A stretch of 64,000 nucleotides of DNA. Source: Vermamoeba vermiformis. Lineage: Eukaryota; Tubulinea; Echinamoebida. This document shows, one piece after another, positions 33,683-46,044 of the stretch (position 1 is the first letter of the stretch; the number at the start of each line of letters is the position of its first letter). The notes beneath the pieces were generated by a model that did no database searches, had not been told where the DNA came from, and worked only from the letters and a program-made list of their open reading frames with translations. The translations under genes were made by a program, and so were the position numbers. Where the stretch lies: the NCBI GenBank assembly GCA_045837725.1, contig JBEWZL010000292.1:113106-177105 (forward strand), read 5' to 3'.

Positions 33683-35521
33683 ATGGAGAAAGAAACAACT
33701 GATATCGATCAATTAAAGCTCGAAAACGAGCGTCTAAGGGCCGAGGTTGCAGCACTGAAGGAACAATTGAAGAGAAGCCAATCTGGGCTGGATCCGAGAA
33801 AGGTCGAAGAAAGCGTCTATAAATGCCCTCCTTTTCCTACATTAGAACCACTGCACGAGCGAAATTTAACCAATGAGGAAATTGCACGATACGGACGTCA
33901 GCTAATCTTGAACGAGATCGGGATCGAAGGTAGAAAAATTACTGAGTTTCGAATAATATTATTTTCATTATGATTAAATCAAAGGTAATTTACTAACAAT
34001 ATTTTTATGTTTTATAAAGGCCAGAAAAAATTAGCAAAGACATCTATGTTGTTGGTCGGCGGTGGAGGTCTTTGCTCGTCAGCTGCGTTATATTTGGCAG
34101 GCGCAGGCGTTGGTAAATACAATGGCAACATTTTTAATGCTCTAACTTGTCCTTAAATAATGCACCATAGGTCGGATCGGAATAGTTGATTACGACACTG
34201 TAGAGACGAATAATTTGCACCGTCAAATCATTCACAACGAAGAAAGCGTTGGAAATAATATGTCTAAGGCCGCTTCGGCATTATTAGCAGTCAAGAGGTT
34301 CGTAGAAGCTTCCATCCGATCCCAGATCACGCTTCTAACGCACCATTTCTAGATTTAACTCTATGGTAGATTGCGTTGCGTACAATACTCTTTTTAACAG
34401 CCAGAATGCTCATGAGATTATCAAACCATATCCTTAAAAACTAATTAATGTGTCGATCTACATCCCGATCCTCGTTACAAATCCTTAACTACAGCACACA
34501 TATGATATCGTATTGGACTGTTCAGACAATGCTGTCACGCGCTACTTAATCAACGACGCGTGCGTGCTCAACAACAAAGTGCTCGTGTCAGGCAGTGCTG
34601 TGCGCATGGAAGGACAAGTGACCGTGTACCACTACAACAACGGACCGTGCTACCGCTGCTTATTCCCACAGCCCCCGCCACCTACCACTGTTATCAACTG
34701 CTCTGACGGCGGTGTGTTGGGCGTGGTCCCTGGAATCATTGGCTGTATCCAAGCTCTCGAGGCAGTTAAAATAGCCATTGGTGCTGAATGTACGTAACAT
34801 TTATATCGACACTATTGCCTTTATTTTATAACACTATCATATGTAGCGGTGTTATCAGCCAAGCTACTGTTGTTCGATGCGATGGGACCGACATTCCGCA
34901 CTGTCAAGTTGCGCGGTCAAAACCCAAAGTGTGCGGTGTGTGGCACTGAGCCAACAATCAAAGAGCTCATTGATTATGAAGTGTTCTGCTCAGCCACTGC
35001 AACGGACAAAGTTGTGATGAAGAAAATCCTCGAGGATCAGTTGTGCATCTCAGTACAGGTGCGTAATTGACACGTGTCATTTCACTTTGATGAACTAATC
35101 ACTTGACTAGGACTACAAGAAAATCAAAGACAGCGGCGATAAGCACTTGTTACTAGATGTCAGGGAGCCCGTGCAGTTCAAGATCTGTGCCTTAGACGGG
35201 TCGTTAAGTACGAGCTATCCTTCATATTAATATTCTTATTAATCCAAACGCAGACATCCCTTTGAATAAAATAAACGAGCGCATGGAGGAGATAAAGAAA
35301 TTGATTGATGAAAATACGCCAGGTAAACTTACAGATTCACTCAATTCAAAGTTTCATAACTAATCCTCGTTGCAGTTTACACCGTGTGCCGACGAGGCAT
35401 TGACTCACAAGAGGCTGTTAAAGTGTTGAAGAACAATGGCATTACGAACACAGTGAAGAATATCGACGGCGGATTGTTAGCGTGGAGCGATGTCATTGAC
35501 AAGAACTTCCCGGTCTATTAA
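33683..35521 (+). CDS. MOCS3: Adenylyltransferase and sulfurtransferase MOCS3/UBA4
   Basis: About eight exons. Start [31 protein letters not shown], the coiled-coil leader known in MOCS3. The E1-like domain has [22 protein letters not shown], the nucleotide loop [53 protein letters not shown], and [12 protein letters not shown] with the zinc pair completed by CAVCG. The adenylating-enzyme catalytic region is [17 protein letters not shown] rhodanese domain ends the protein: [11 protein letters not shown] and the active-site loop [15 protein letters not shown]. It adenylates and thiolates URM1 and MOCS2A, feeding tRNA 2-thiouridine and molybdenum cofactor synthesis. It stops 44 nt from the DDX23 stop on the other strand. 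A TGACACGTGTCA site (35068-35079) lies in one intron. Confidence 0.94.
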
Positions 35522-35565
35522 ACAATAGCTTGTTCTCAATGAGCACATCTTTATACGTAAGTCAA

Positions 35566-38006
35566 CTACACAATGTCTTTCATTTTGGCACCGCCATCGG
35601 CTTTGAACTGAGCTGCAGGGTGATCACGCAACTCGGGTGGCACAGTGTTGTTTGACTTGACCAGTGCCTGTTTGAGATCGTACAAGATGTGTGAGTCTTC
35701 GTTGGTCACTAGCGAGGTCGCCAAGCCCTTTTGCCCTGCACGGCCCGTGCGGCCAATGCGGTGAGTGTAATCAGTGATCTTTTGCGGCATTTCATAGTTG
35801 ATCACGTGCTGTACATTGGGCACGTCTAAGCCTCTGCGTGCCACGTCAGTTGCGACTAAGATCTGAAACTGGCCTTCTTTGAAGCTGTCCAATGAGTACA
35901 ACCGACTGTCCAAGTTCTTGTTCGAGTGCAAGCTGGTAGCTTTGTGCTGCAGCGACAAGAGGTTAGTATTAAGCATTTGAACGAAGGTCTATTTGTACGT
36001 ACTCCTGCGCCTGTGAGAAATTTCATGATTGACTCGCACGTTGCTTTTTGATTCACGAACACAATCACTGGTGGTTGCGTCTCTGTCACTAACTCTTCCA
36101 GCTTCCTGCGCTTCTCGGCATCATTCTTGCAGAACATGACCCGTTGAGTGATGCGATCTACGACCACACCAATCTCTCCGATATGCACATACGCAGGCTT
36201 TCTCAGGTAACTACATATCAAAGTTAATTATTAAGGGCTATAACGACTTAATGCTATTCTTGTACCTGCGTGCTAATCGTTCAATCGAAGGCGGCATCGT
36301 AGCGGAGAACATGACAGTAATCAGCTCGTAATCTGAATGGACTTCAGGTTCAAGGGGAGTTCCATCTTCGCGCTTCTTTCTGTTTCTGTTTGCAGGAATA
36401 GCATCCAAGACACTTAAAATCTGTGGCTCAAAGTTCATGTCAATCATCACGTCTGCTTCGTCCAGCACGACAAAGTGACACGACGTCAGAATGAGCATTT
36501 GTTTTTCAATGCACTCGTTAATTCTGCCAGGCGTGCCTACAACTATTTCAACTCCTTTTGACAAGTGGAAGGCTTGCGTGTCGATCGGATCCTGATACAA
36601 AAAGTTAGACACTTTGACACCTGTCAAAAGGAGACTTACACCACCAATTAAGCACGCTGTTCTGATTGTAGTCGGGGCGTATTTGGCGAAGTCAATGATC
36701 TTGTCTTCAATTTGCACCGCTAATTCTCTCGTAGGTGCCATGATCACTGCGTAGGGCCCGTCATCGCCGGTAGTTGGTGGCAACTTACTAAATAAGGAAA
36801 GTGTAAGAACGTGTGGGCTATAGTGCAATTAATACGGCCGTACCTGACGTGCACTAAGATTGGCAATGAAAAAGCAGCTGTTTTGCCGCTGCCTGTTTCA
36901 GCGGTGCCCATTAAATCACGTTTTTGCAGACCTGCTGGGATGGCTTGCATTTGAATAGGAGACGGCGACTTGAACTTCAGGTCGGCAATGCCTAATAAGG
37001 AAATTAATAACTGTCGGAGATTTGGGTCTGAAAAGTGAGTACCTTTCAACAACCAGCTGGGCAAGCCAGATTCTTCCCAGTTTCGAATTGGATTTGGAAT
37101 ATTGCCTCCCTTAGTCGTGATATTATGATCCTCGCGAAATATCCGCCAATCTCTCGTCGTCATTTCTTTCAAACTTTTTTCTTTCCAATGTTTTTCGTCG
37201 TCCTTTGCAGCACCTTTTTCAACCTTTTCCAACCTTTTTTGTGCCTTTTCTAATTGTAGCAATTGTAATCGATGCAATTCTTCTCTGCGGGACTCAGCCG
37301 GATCTGGTGAACTGTCACGTGATTTTTTTGGCTCCTCTTTGTGTCTATCATCTCTTGATCTATCATGATCACGATCTCGATGGCTTCTATCATCCCTTCG
37401 ATCTCTATCATCTCTTCTAGAATCTCGTCGATCAGAATTATCGCGGTGTCGAGATCTATCGCGTTCGTCGTCTCTCGATCTGCGATCTTCATCTCGTCTT
37501 CGATCGTCACGACGATCAGGCTTATCTTTGTCTCTATTATAGTCTTTGCGATCTTTGTCGTAGTCTTTTTTATCATCGCGAGAAGTGCGTTCGGAGGTGG
37601 AACGGTCGCTGGTTTTTTGACTTAAAACGTAGTTAGTAAATTAATAATAATATGATCTTTATTAAATATGTACCTTATAGTCGTATTAGGGGATTTAGAA
37701 CCGATTACTATTTTCTTCTTTGCTCCGCTGACCTCTGAAAAAAACAGATCAATAATTAATTATGAAAAAAATTGCTTAAATTGCGTAACGAGCTGTACCT
37801 GCTAGTGCCTTTTGAAAGAAGTCATTTTGTAGCTTCTTTTGTTGAGAAATCTTATTATCTGAATCGGACGAGAATAATTTTTGCTTTTTCGGATCTCTTG
37901 TGTCTTCAAGATCTAACGAAATAATGGTCATTAATATCGCCAATATTACCATAAATTGTATTTTATTGTATCTACCTTCTCCAGGACGTTTCTTGTCAGC
38001 ACTCAT
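35566..38006 (-). CDS. DDX23: DEAD-box spliceosomal helicase PRP28
   Basis: About nine exons from [11 protein letters not shown]. The N-terminal third is Arg/Asp/Ser-rich ([20 protein letters not shown]). The family-specific linker [35 protein letters not shown] follows. The helicase core contains Q motif [25 protein letters not shown] (I), [12 protein letters not shown] (Ia), VGTPGRI (Ib), [12 protein letters not shown] (II), VMFSATMPP (III), VIVFVNQK (IV), [14 protein letters not shown] (V) and [12 protein letters not shown] (VI). All catalytic residues are present. PRP28 exchanges U1 for U6 at the 5' splice site. That is relevant here because donors are split between GTAAGT and GTACGT. The C-terminus is short ([13 protein letters not shown]). 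Confidence 0.95.
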
Positions 38007-38200
38007 GGTTCAATTCGGTTTCAACTTCAACGGTCTTGGCAGGGATCTTATGCTCCCTGAGTTGCTGATCACTTAAAGATTATAATTTGAAAAAAGGTTG
38101 GTCGCTGCGACGGCCAGTTTGACGGTCTGAAGGCACGTGATCATAAAAGAAATTCCGTGGTCTTTCATTTTGTACGAGGTTTTTTATTTTCGCTGTTACT

Positions 38201-41200
38201 TCAACTAAAAAAGAACTCAGTCCTGAATTTAAGTAGCCTATTCGCGTTCACTCGCTCGAGCATTAGCGTCAATTGTGCTTGATCGTAAGAACCAAACGAT
38301 TCCAATTTTGGAAATCTCGTAGTCAAGATGTGCTCAGCAGCTGAAAAGACGATCGTTATTCAATAGTCGTAGTAATATATATGGCGTCAAGAACGTACCA
38401 TTAGTCATAAAAAAATGAGTACTTGTACGTAAATAAGTCAAGTTAGGACAACATTCGCTCAAGTAGAACAGCGGCAAGTCCGAATGAAAATCTTTCGTGG
38501 AACTCATTCCCTCGATCATTCTCAGCGAGGTGGAGACCACGGGATTACTATTAATAACAGAATGTGAATTAGGCATCGATCAATTCTTATTCATGAAAAT
38601 CTTACTTGAAACTTTTTTCAGTGAATAGAGCTCTATAGATGAGGAGTTTGGTGAGATTGGTACAGCACTCTAATAGCCTGCCCATATTGAACACATGAGC
38701 CACTTCAGGTTCGTCATCAACAAAGCCCCATCCAAGTTCCTCAGGCACATAGCACTCAAATATCAGCTCGCGTAACTTGCGGCATTTGTCGGTAATGTTG
38801 TGCAGTTTATCAGCAGTGATCTGATTCAATGAGTATCATGACAATGTACTTTCTAATATAACAACGGTACTTACACCGTTTAGATTTAGGCTCGTCAAAT
38901 TCGTGCACGCTGATAACGGAGAGTAGTCTATTTCGTGATTGTACGAGAGCACTAACGTCCATTAGCTTAATATTAATCTGATCCAGTGCCACTACTTACT
39001 GAGGGATTGTAGTTGAGTGCCATATAAGGCAATAGTTCTGATGAGTTCATCGCTCGTGGGTCTCACGCTCAGTTTGAGATTAGTAATATTTCTGCACGAT
39101 CTAATCATGTCATACAAGCACGGGTGACCTAAAGAATTGAAGTGTCAAAAGTGTCAAAAGTGTCAAACTGTTCAATTGGCTTGTCATCAACATACCGAGT
39201 TCAAGGTCAGCGTTGATGAGATGAAACTGTCGTAATTGCGTCATTCTCGCGAAGGGATATTCTTGGCCAAGAATCATGTGCAAGCCTTCCAAAGATTCGA
39301 TTTTGAGCGCCGTTAACTTGGTACAGTAATCAGCGAGATAATGTAACATGTCGCGGTCAAAGTTGTTCAATTCTTGGCCTCTCAGATTTAGTTTTTTCAA
39401 CTGACCGAATCTTCTGAATAACTGATCGTACTCATTATTCGATAATCTTCCGAGCTGGAAAAATCCGTCCAGCTGTAGTTTTGTAATTTTCGGACAAATT
39501 TCAAGTGCTCCAATGACAATATGTCGGTATAGCTGGGGCGTTGCGACAGTAGGCCCAACATCGGTATCATGTTCGGATCCGATATATAATTTGAGGTGCT
39601 TAACATTGGGCCAGTGTTTAAACAGTCCAAAGTAGAACTCCATGTACTGTTCGGGCGTAATTTTTGGCTCGTTGAACTTGAGCGTCATTTCCAAGTGTTC
39701 TAATTTATGCGCGGCTGCAGGCATGTTCGTGTTAAAATCGACCAGCCAATCAGCTACTTTTGGTCCAGTTGGAGTCTTTTTGACTTTCCACGGCTTTTTC
39801 GGATTGACCACTAGCTGTTGTTCGATATCAAGTTCACCGTTCATAACGGCACTGATCTTGGATGGTTTGTACGGCCAAATCGAGTTCATTTTGAGAACTT
39901 TCAAGTTCGGACAGTTCTCGAACAAGTGATTCAAGAACGAGATTGGCAATCGATTTGTAGTTTCATTTCGCAAGTCCAACGACTCCAATTGTCTGCATTC
40001 ACGCGGAATAGCAAATAAAGATGAGTATAGATCTGCACAGTGACTATTGGTCCTCACGTAGATGATTTCTTTTGCTTTTGGTAAATGGCGCATCACGTCT
40101 TCAAACACATTAGATGTCCCATTAGCCACTCGTTGTCTGTTTTTTGTTGAAGGCCATAGGACGAGACGTCGCCAACATACTCCGTGTTTGTCTACGAGCA
40201 ATTTCATGCTCTTGCAAGTCGCGGAGAGTTGTCGCAAGTCAATGACTTCCAACCGATTGAACACTTCGAAAAAAAGATCTGCAAATATAGGTACTGGCAA
40301 GTGTTCCGCCAGTCCCTTCAATTCTTTCTGTTTCTGTTCGAGAGCTTCTGGTGTCGTCTTTAACTCATTTTGTTTTCGAATCTGTTTCAAGTGACCTTTT
40401 GATTTGAGGTGCGCTTGCAAACTGACTTCGGACGTGAATTTTTTGTTGCACAGGTGACACTTGACTGCTTTCCTCTTCGGTGGCGTGTTTTTCGAGGGCG
40501 ATGAACTGAGCGTGATGTCTTCAGTGTCAGGCAACAACAATTCTTCTGGCTCTTCGTCAATAATCTTAACCTCGTCATGCACCTCTTGTACGAGTTGTGC
40601 TGCAACACAGAAGTTAATGCAAATAGCTACGTACGATCTATTACCCTTGGCTTGCTGTCTTTGTTTCAAATTGCCGTACATGTACGCTAGTTGTTCCGCG
40701 GTCAACAAGTCGGTTGCAGCACCAAGATTCAGTAGCAATAACACAATCTTGTCGCGCACAAATTTATCTTTCGAAACGAATTCTTCTCGCAGTTGGCAGT
40801 CCCTAATCACTTGTTTAATGTCGGTTACTTAAATCTATTACTAAGTACGACACTTACCTCGAAAGCACGAGTTGAAGCGGAGTTAACTTTTTGACGCCCT
40901 GTTCACTGAACGAGAAGTGAGTTGAATTCCAATTAGACGCTTATAATCTTACGCGTTAACCTTAGCACCGGCCTCTAATAACTCTTTGACAGCATCGGAA
41001 TGCAAGAAATTGACTGCCAGGCCCAGTGCAGTCATCTCACTGTGGACTTCTCGTTCCTCGATGACGGATTTGTACGTGTTCATCCCAGACTCTGCAACAA
41101 GGACCTTGACGACCTTATCAAATCCAAATCGTGCTGCTATATGCAGCGCATTACCAAGGTCACATTGATGCGCCAAAGTTGACTTCTGAAATTTCGTTAA

Positions 41201-41959
41201 ACTTAGCTTGCAGCAATAATCGAATACTTCATACTTTAAGCTTATAACTTAGCAGTAGTTTGCACATATCATAATGGTTATATAGTGCGGCAATTTCAAT
41301 TGGCATGCGAGAACACGGAGCTGTTTCCTTATCGAGTTCGGCAGGGTTCTCTCGCAGTACAAATTCAGCCACCTGCTCTATTGTCAGATTATACGGTACG
41401 AAAGTCTTGGTAATTAAAGGACATACATGAATATGCCCAAACATGCAGGCCAATGACAATTTTTCGTAACTTTGAGGGAGGAATGGAACTAGGTGGGCTA
41501 GGAATTGATTTTTAACTTTAAAAACGCCGTCGTTCCGGAGAACCTTTTCCTTAAAGCTTGTATTATGAAGAATTGCGAGATATCCAGGTGAGCTGATGAG
41601 GAATGGTAAATCAAATTCAGAATCCGACTAAGACTTACAAGCCGTGGTTATTTTCAGCAGTGAATCCATTGCTGTATGGAAATAAACACCAAATAGCATC
41701 ATATAGTCGCACATGGTCAAAGATTATGGCCGCTTCAAGCGCAGATAACTTTCCGTAAAGTGGATGCGGAATCACCATCGCGTCTAAACTCCCCCAATTA
41801 TTAGATTAATTTTTAAAATGCAATTCCGTTCTTACGGTTCCTTTTTCTTCCTTTATGAGCTAAAATCAATTCAGATGCGCCAGTCCAGTCATGTCCGAGC
41901 AAATACTCTTCCAATTTTTTCGCAAATGCTATTTGTTCTGGAGTTTCTTCGTATTCCAT
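38201..41959 (-). CDS. Ankyrin / C2H2 zinc finger / F-box / LRR protein
   Basis: A long multi-exon gene from MEYEETPEQIAFAKKLEEYL to FRTEFFFS. Exons at 41.9-40.9 kb encode ankyrin-type repeats (DLGNALHIAARFGFDKVVKVLVAESG, MTALGLAVNFLHSDAVKELLEAGAKVN). They splice in frame, reading TPLQLVLSRDCQLREEFVSKDK, into the next exon. Then comes a U1-type C2H2 finger (CHLCNKKFTSEVSLQAHLKSKGHLK), an F-box (LPVPIFADLFFEVFNRLEVIDLRQLSATCKSM) and about 500 residues of leucine repeats (CRQLESLDLRNET, CPNLKVLKMNS, CTKLTALKIESLEGL, CRNITNLKLSV). A 45-nt in-frame intron (40644-40600) keeps the frame open if unspliced. The likely role is a Skp1-cullin-F-box substrate receptor with two extra interaction modules. 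The splice frames favour one gene, but transcripts should confirm the ankyrin-to-finger link. Confidence 0.7.
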
Positions 41960-42217
41960 ATTTTATTATTATTATTATTCTCTAATATCAAAGACCGCAA
42001 GTTCTTAAATAATATTTTTAGTGTCGAATTAAGAGATTAGAGATTAGAAGATTAAGGTCGTTGAGAGTTAACCCTCGAGCATTGTTAATAGTGCGATACG
42101 ATTTTAAAAATGGGTTGGGGCAAGCTTCCATGCATTTTTAACCACGTGCTTGGGATTTCGTCAGAAGTAAGCAACTCCAATTTTATTACAATAGAAGCAC
42201 GTCAATGGTCTATCATT

Positions 42218-43670
42218 CTATTTATCAACGTCAATAGCGACCTTAATAGCACCACCAGCACCAGACTCAGCCAATTCAAAGGCGTCCTTCGACTTGGACA
42301 AGGGGAATCTGTGCGTGATCAAAGGCTTGACATTAACAGCACCTGCATTGCTTCGTTAATAAAGGTATCGTATGCGGCACCTAGAGTGCATTCGTACCTG
42401 AGGCAACGAGGGCAAGGGCCTTGGGGTAGCAGTCGTGATATCTGAACGAGCCGATGATGTCAATCTCGTTGTCAGCAGCCTCAAACAAAGGAATGCTCAA
42501 GTTGTTCTTGGCACCACGACCAATTGACACGAGCTTTCCACCGCGGTCAGTGCCGCGAATAGCCAAAGCAATGGCGGGCTCAGCACCAGAGCTTCAAAGG
42601 ACGTGTCAATCTCACTGCTGGTACTAATATTTAAAGCTTGTATAATGCGTACCACTCCATAGAGACGTTCAAAGGGGCGTGTTTGCGGACATTTTGAACG
42701 ACATTGGGGTCATCAGCGCGGTACACTGCAGTGGCACCGAGCTTCTTGGCCAATTCCAAACGGTCTTCTTTGACATCTGTCACAACAATAGTAGTGGCAC
42801 CGCAGGCACGTGCGACCAACAAGCAAACCAAGCCGATGGGGCCTATGCATGGGTTAAATATGAAACGAATTACAGCATTACTAAGCGTGCGACTGACGTA
42901 CCAGCACCAGTGATCAAAACGCCAGTACCGGGACCAACGTGTGAGCGAGTGCAGGCGTGAACGGCGACGGATAAAGGCTCCAACAAAGCACCTTCGTCCA
43001 GGGAGACGTTGTCGGGCAATTTCTTAAAAGGGAAAATAATTATTACTTTGCAACTACAAGATCTGACTTACGTAGCAGAAGTCAGCGGCGTGTTCCATAT
43101 AACGAGTCAATGAGCCGTTGACGGGAGGAGTGGCCAAGAATTGAACATCAGGGCACAAGTTGTATCTGCGTATCACAATTAGAAAAACTAGTTCACATTG
43201 GGATTATGAGTGCATTTAGCTTTCACGTACTTTCCACTACGGCAAAAATTGCAATATCGGCAAGGAACACCAGGTTCAATAGCGACGCGATCGCCGACTA
43301 AAAATAGCGAGCATTAATTTCGATCGAGTTTTGAAATATTTTTAAAATTCAATCAGACCTTTAAGATGAGTAACGCCTTCACCAACCTCTTCAACTACAC
43401 CGGAGCTCTCGTGGCCCAAAACGAGGGGACCTTTAACTTCGAAGGGACCGCATTTTCCGTGGGCGAAGTAGTGAACATCCGAACCACAAATTCCAACAGT
43501 AGCCATGCGAATTACAACATTGCGAGGACCAGGCTTGGGATAAGGTACAGTCTCGAGCTCAAAGTTACGTAAGTCTGTACAGCAGAAAATAAATCAAATT
43601 TGCTAGATCTACAGATCAAGTTATTAATCTTACTCTTGAGAACAACTGCGACGTTTTCTTTATTTGCCAT
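42218..43670 (-). CDS. SORD: Zinc-dependent sorbitol/xylitol dehydrogenase
   Basis: About seven exons, 350-odd residues, start [12 protein letters not shown]. Medium-chain dehydrogenase motifs: [17 protein letters not shown] (catalytic zinc Cys), [17 protein letters not shown] (His-Glu), [43 protein letters not shown], the NAD loop [19 protein letters not shown] with [18 protein letters not shown] (Asp sets NAD preference), and [16 protein letters not shown]. It is full length. The structural-zinc cysteines are partly present (CRYCNFC), which many SORD proteins do not retain. The intron after NVSMEC must end just before SGAEP for the frame to hold. It oxidises polyols such as sorbitol or xylitol in the cytosol. 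It is head-to-head with RAD1, with 157 bp between start codons. Confidence 0.92.
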
Positions 43671-43827
43671 TGCTATGTGGTGTAAAGATTTCACTAAAAA
43701 AAGATCTGATTCGCACGAAGAGGTGGTTTTGCCCAGCAAAAAGATTTTTGACGGTCAAAATTTTGGTCGTTTCTGAGAAGTTTTCGCGCCTTATTTTCAA
43801 TCAGCTATTTTACGATACAAAACCACA

Positions 43828-44995
43828 ATGAATACGCAAGCTACCGGTCCTCAAGGCACCGACAATACTGGCAAGGAACATGTTGAGTTCATTTTTCTGG
43901 CTAAAATCGATAACGCCCGAGTCATCAGCTCAATTCTACAAACTTTAAATACTAAGAAAGACCAAGTAAGAATTATTAAAAATATTCTAGTGAATTTTAA
44001 TAATTATTTTCGTAATTTAGCTTGCCACCGTAACGATTTCAAAACTTGGAATTAAATTTACCATCGAGATCGCGCAATCGTTGCAAGGATCAGCTCTTCT
44101 GCAGCAAGAATTATTCCAAGAATATAATTTTACCGAAGTTGAAGCACAAAAAGAACAGTTCCAAGTCAATCTGTCAAGTAAGTTGCTAAAAATTAATAAA
44201 AAAAATTCCTAAAAATATTCTAACGATTAATTATAGTCCTCCTCGATTGCTTAAACATTTACGGAATCAGCACAACGTTTCCAGCTCTTCAGATCGCGTA
44301 CAAAGGCTACGGCCATCCTTTACTTTTGATGTATGTCGCTCAAGCGTGATTGGCCTGCCTTATTTATCAAACACTAATATGAACTATACTTTAGGCTTGA
44401 AGAGAACGATGTGCTCACCGATTGTGGTATTAGAACGTTGGATGCCGAGCCGTTGATGAACTTCAACTTGCGCGGGGCTCCTATTATTAGTAAAGTTATT
44501 ATGAACGTAAGTCGCGTACAAAATTGATAGGGGACTACAATTATAACAATAATTATTCAGGCCGAGAGTTTGAAAGACGCCTTTGGTGAATTGGACTGGA
44601 ACAACACATCCGTCAATTGGTCCATCTCGCCGAACATCCCTTATTTCCGCTTGACGACTGATGGTGTCGGTGGCAGCTGTCAAGTAGACTACCCGAAGGA
44701 CTCTGAAGTGTTTGAAGTGTACGAGTGCCAGCAAGCCCAAGAGTTCGTGTACAAGATGAAGATCTTGCAGCCGTGCATTAAAGCCTTGGCCAACGCGAAG
44801 AAAACTCTCATTCGCATTAATCAGGTACGCGATACACCTACTACTAGAATTGTACTGGTGGATTTGTGTGAGCTAATGTTGCTTAAACAGGACGGTTTGT
44901 TGGCGTTCCAACACATGATCCAAGCCGAGGACGGAGCAACGAGCTTTGTTGATTTCTATGTCGTGCCACTCGAAGGCGACGACGAAGAGAATTGA
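43828..44995 (+). CDS. RAD1: Checkpoint clamp subunit RAD1
   Basis: About seven exons from MNTQATGPQGTDNTGKEHVEF. Conserved segments follow animal RAD1 closely: LAKIDNARVISSILQTLN, QLATVTISKLGIKFTIEIAQSLQGSALLQQELFQEY, VNLSILLDCLNIYGIS, YKGYGHPLLLMLEENDVLT, DAFGELDWNNTSVNWSISPNIPYFRLTTDG, VDYPKDSEVFEVYECQ, and FQHMIQAEDGATSFVDFYVVPLEGDDEEN. The PCNA-like fold and YFRLTTxG block are diagnostic. RAD1 forms the 9-1-1 ring with RAD9 and HUS1, loaded at damaged DNA to activate ATR. The length (about 285 aa) matches. The C-terminus is acidic as in other RAD1 proteins. Confidence 0.93.
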
Positions 44996-45138
44996 GACAC
45001 AATACTAGCGGTATAATACGAGAAAGGTGCCTTGCCTTGCTAATTAATAGTTAAATATTATATTATTGTAAATATCTAATTTTATGCTGATTAAATGTAA
45101 ATAAAGCAAAGGATCGATGCGCCTCCTTACCTCCTAAT

Positions 45139-45161
45139 TTTCGGGAACTCATTTCCGGGAA
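45139..45161. promoter_or_regulatory. Paired STAT-like palindromes
   Basis: TTTCGGGAA (45139-45147) and TTCCGGGAA (45153-45161) sit with centres 14 bp apart, about 100 bp before the start codon at 45262. Both fit the TTCN3GAA form bound by STAT dimers, which some amoebozoans possess. A CACGTG E-box follows in CCACGTGCGTCATCA (from about 45171). Binding is untested. Confidence 0.35.
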
Positions 45162-45261
45162 ATTCCTGATCCACGTGCGTCATCAGACACAACGATAAAA
45201 ATCTGACGGCCAACAACAACATTTACACGTAAATCAAAACAACCAACCCCAACATTAAACA

Positions 45262-45907
45262 ATGCAAGATTGCGAAACACAAACCAAAACTTGGGTTTCA
45301 TACGGCCTTTGGGGCGTCAAGCCGACTGAAATGTTTGTCACGTATTGTCTCAGCAACGTTCTACCGCCAATTGTATCTCCAAAATTAGTCGACCTCGATT
45401 CAATTGGTTCTGTCACAGCTTGTTACTTGGGTGGAGGAGATGTGATCACTGAAAACGATAAAACTTACACCCCTTTCTATCATGACCAACAAGACTGCGT
45501 TATATGGTATCAAGGATCAGATAAGAAGATTTATTTCCGTAAGTAACACGAAGGCCTGGTTTTCCGATCTGAGAAAAAATATCTGCAGCCAATTCTTTCT
45601 GCTTCCAAGTCAAACGGCCATATTATTAAAATTAAATAATAATTGCAGTAATTTTCTGACGTAATTATACGCTGTAGCGTCATGGAGTGATGGAAAAATG
45701 ACACTCACCGCGGATTCGATGGAAGAGTTCACGTCGCGCATTGCCATCGAAACCTCACTATGGCACAAACTGAATGCCGTTCGTGAAGCAGAAAAGGGAG
45801 ATTACTTTGCTACCACGATCCAAAAAGATCCGATCTTGAAACATTGGAACAAGTTCACACCAGAAGAGCAAAATTACATCACTTATTTCTTTGAGAATAC
45901 TAAATAA
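45262..45907 (+). CDS. Unknown small two-exon protein
   Basis: About 170 aa; exon 1 from MQDCETQTKTWVSYGLWG to KKIYF, one intron of about 150 nt, exon 2 from PSWSDGKMTLTADSMEEF to FENTK. I do not recognise it with certainty. The central string DCVIWYQGSDKKIYF, followed by a helix DSMEEFTSRIAIETSLW, is loosely like the strand-helix layout of SMI1/KNR4 (SUKH) proteins, but the diagnostic residues are not clear enough to assign it. No signal peptide or membrane helix. Upstream lie the paired palindromes and an E-box, suggesting regulated expression. Confidence 0.6.
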
Positions 45908-46044
45908 ATATACATATATTTATTTTAGGTTTGAACCAATCAGCTTTATTTATGGATCGGCTATTTGTTTCAATCGTTCATTGTTTTTCTAAACCAATCA
46001 GGCATGTGAATACAAGCAAGTACGTCAACTATTTATTTTCAGCC

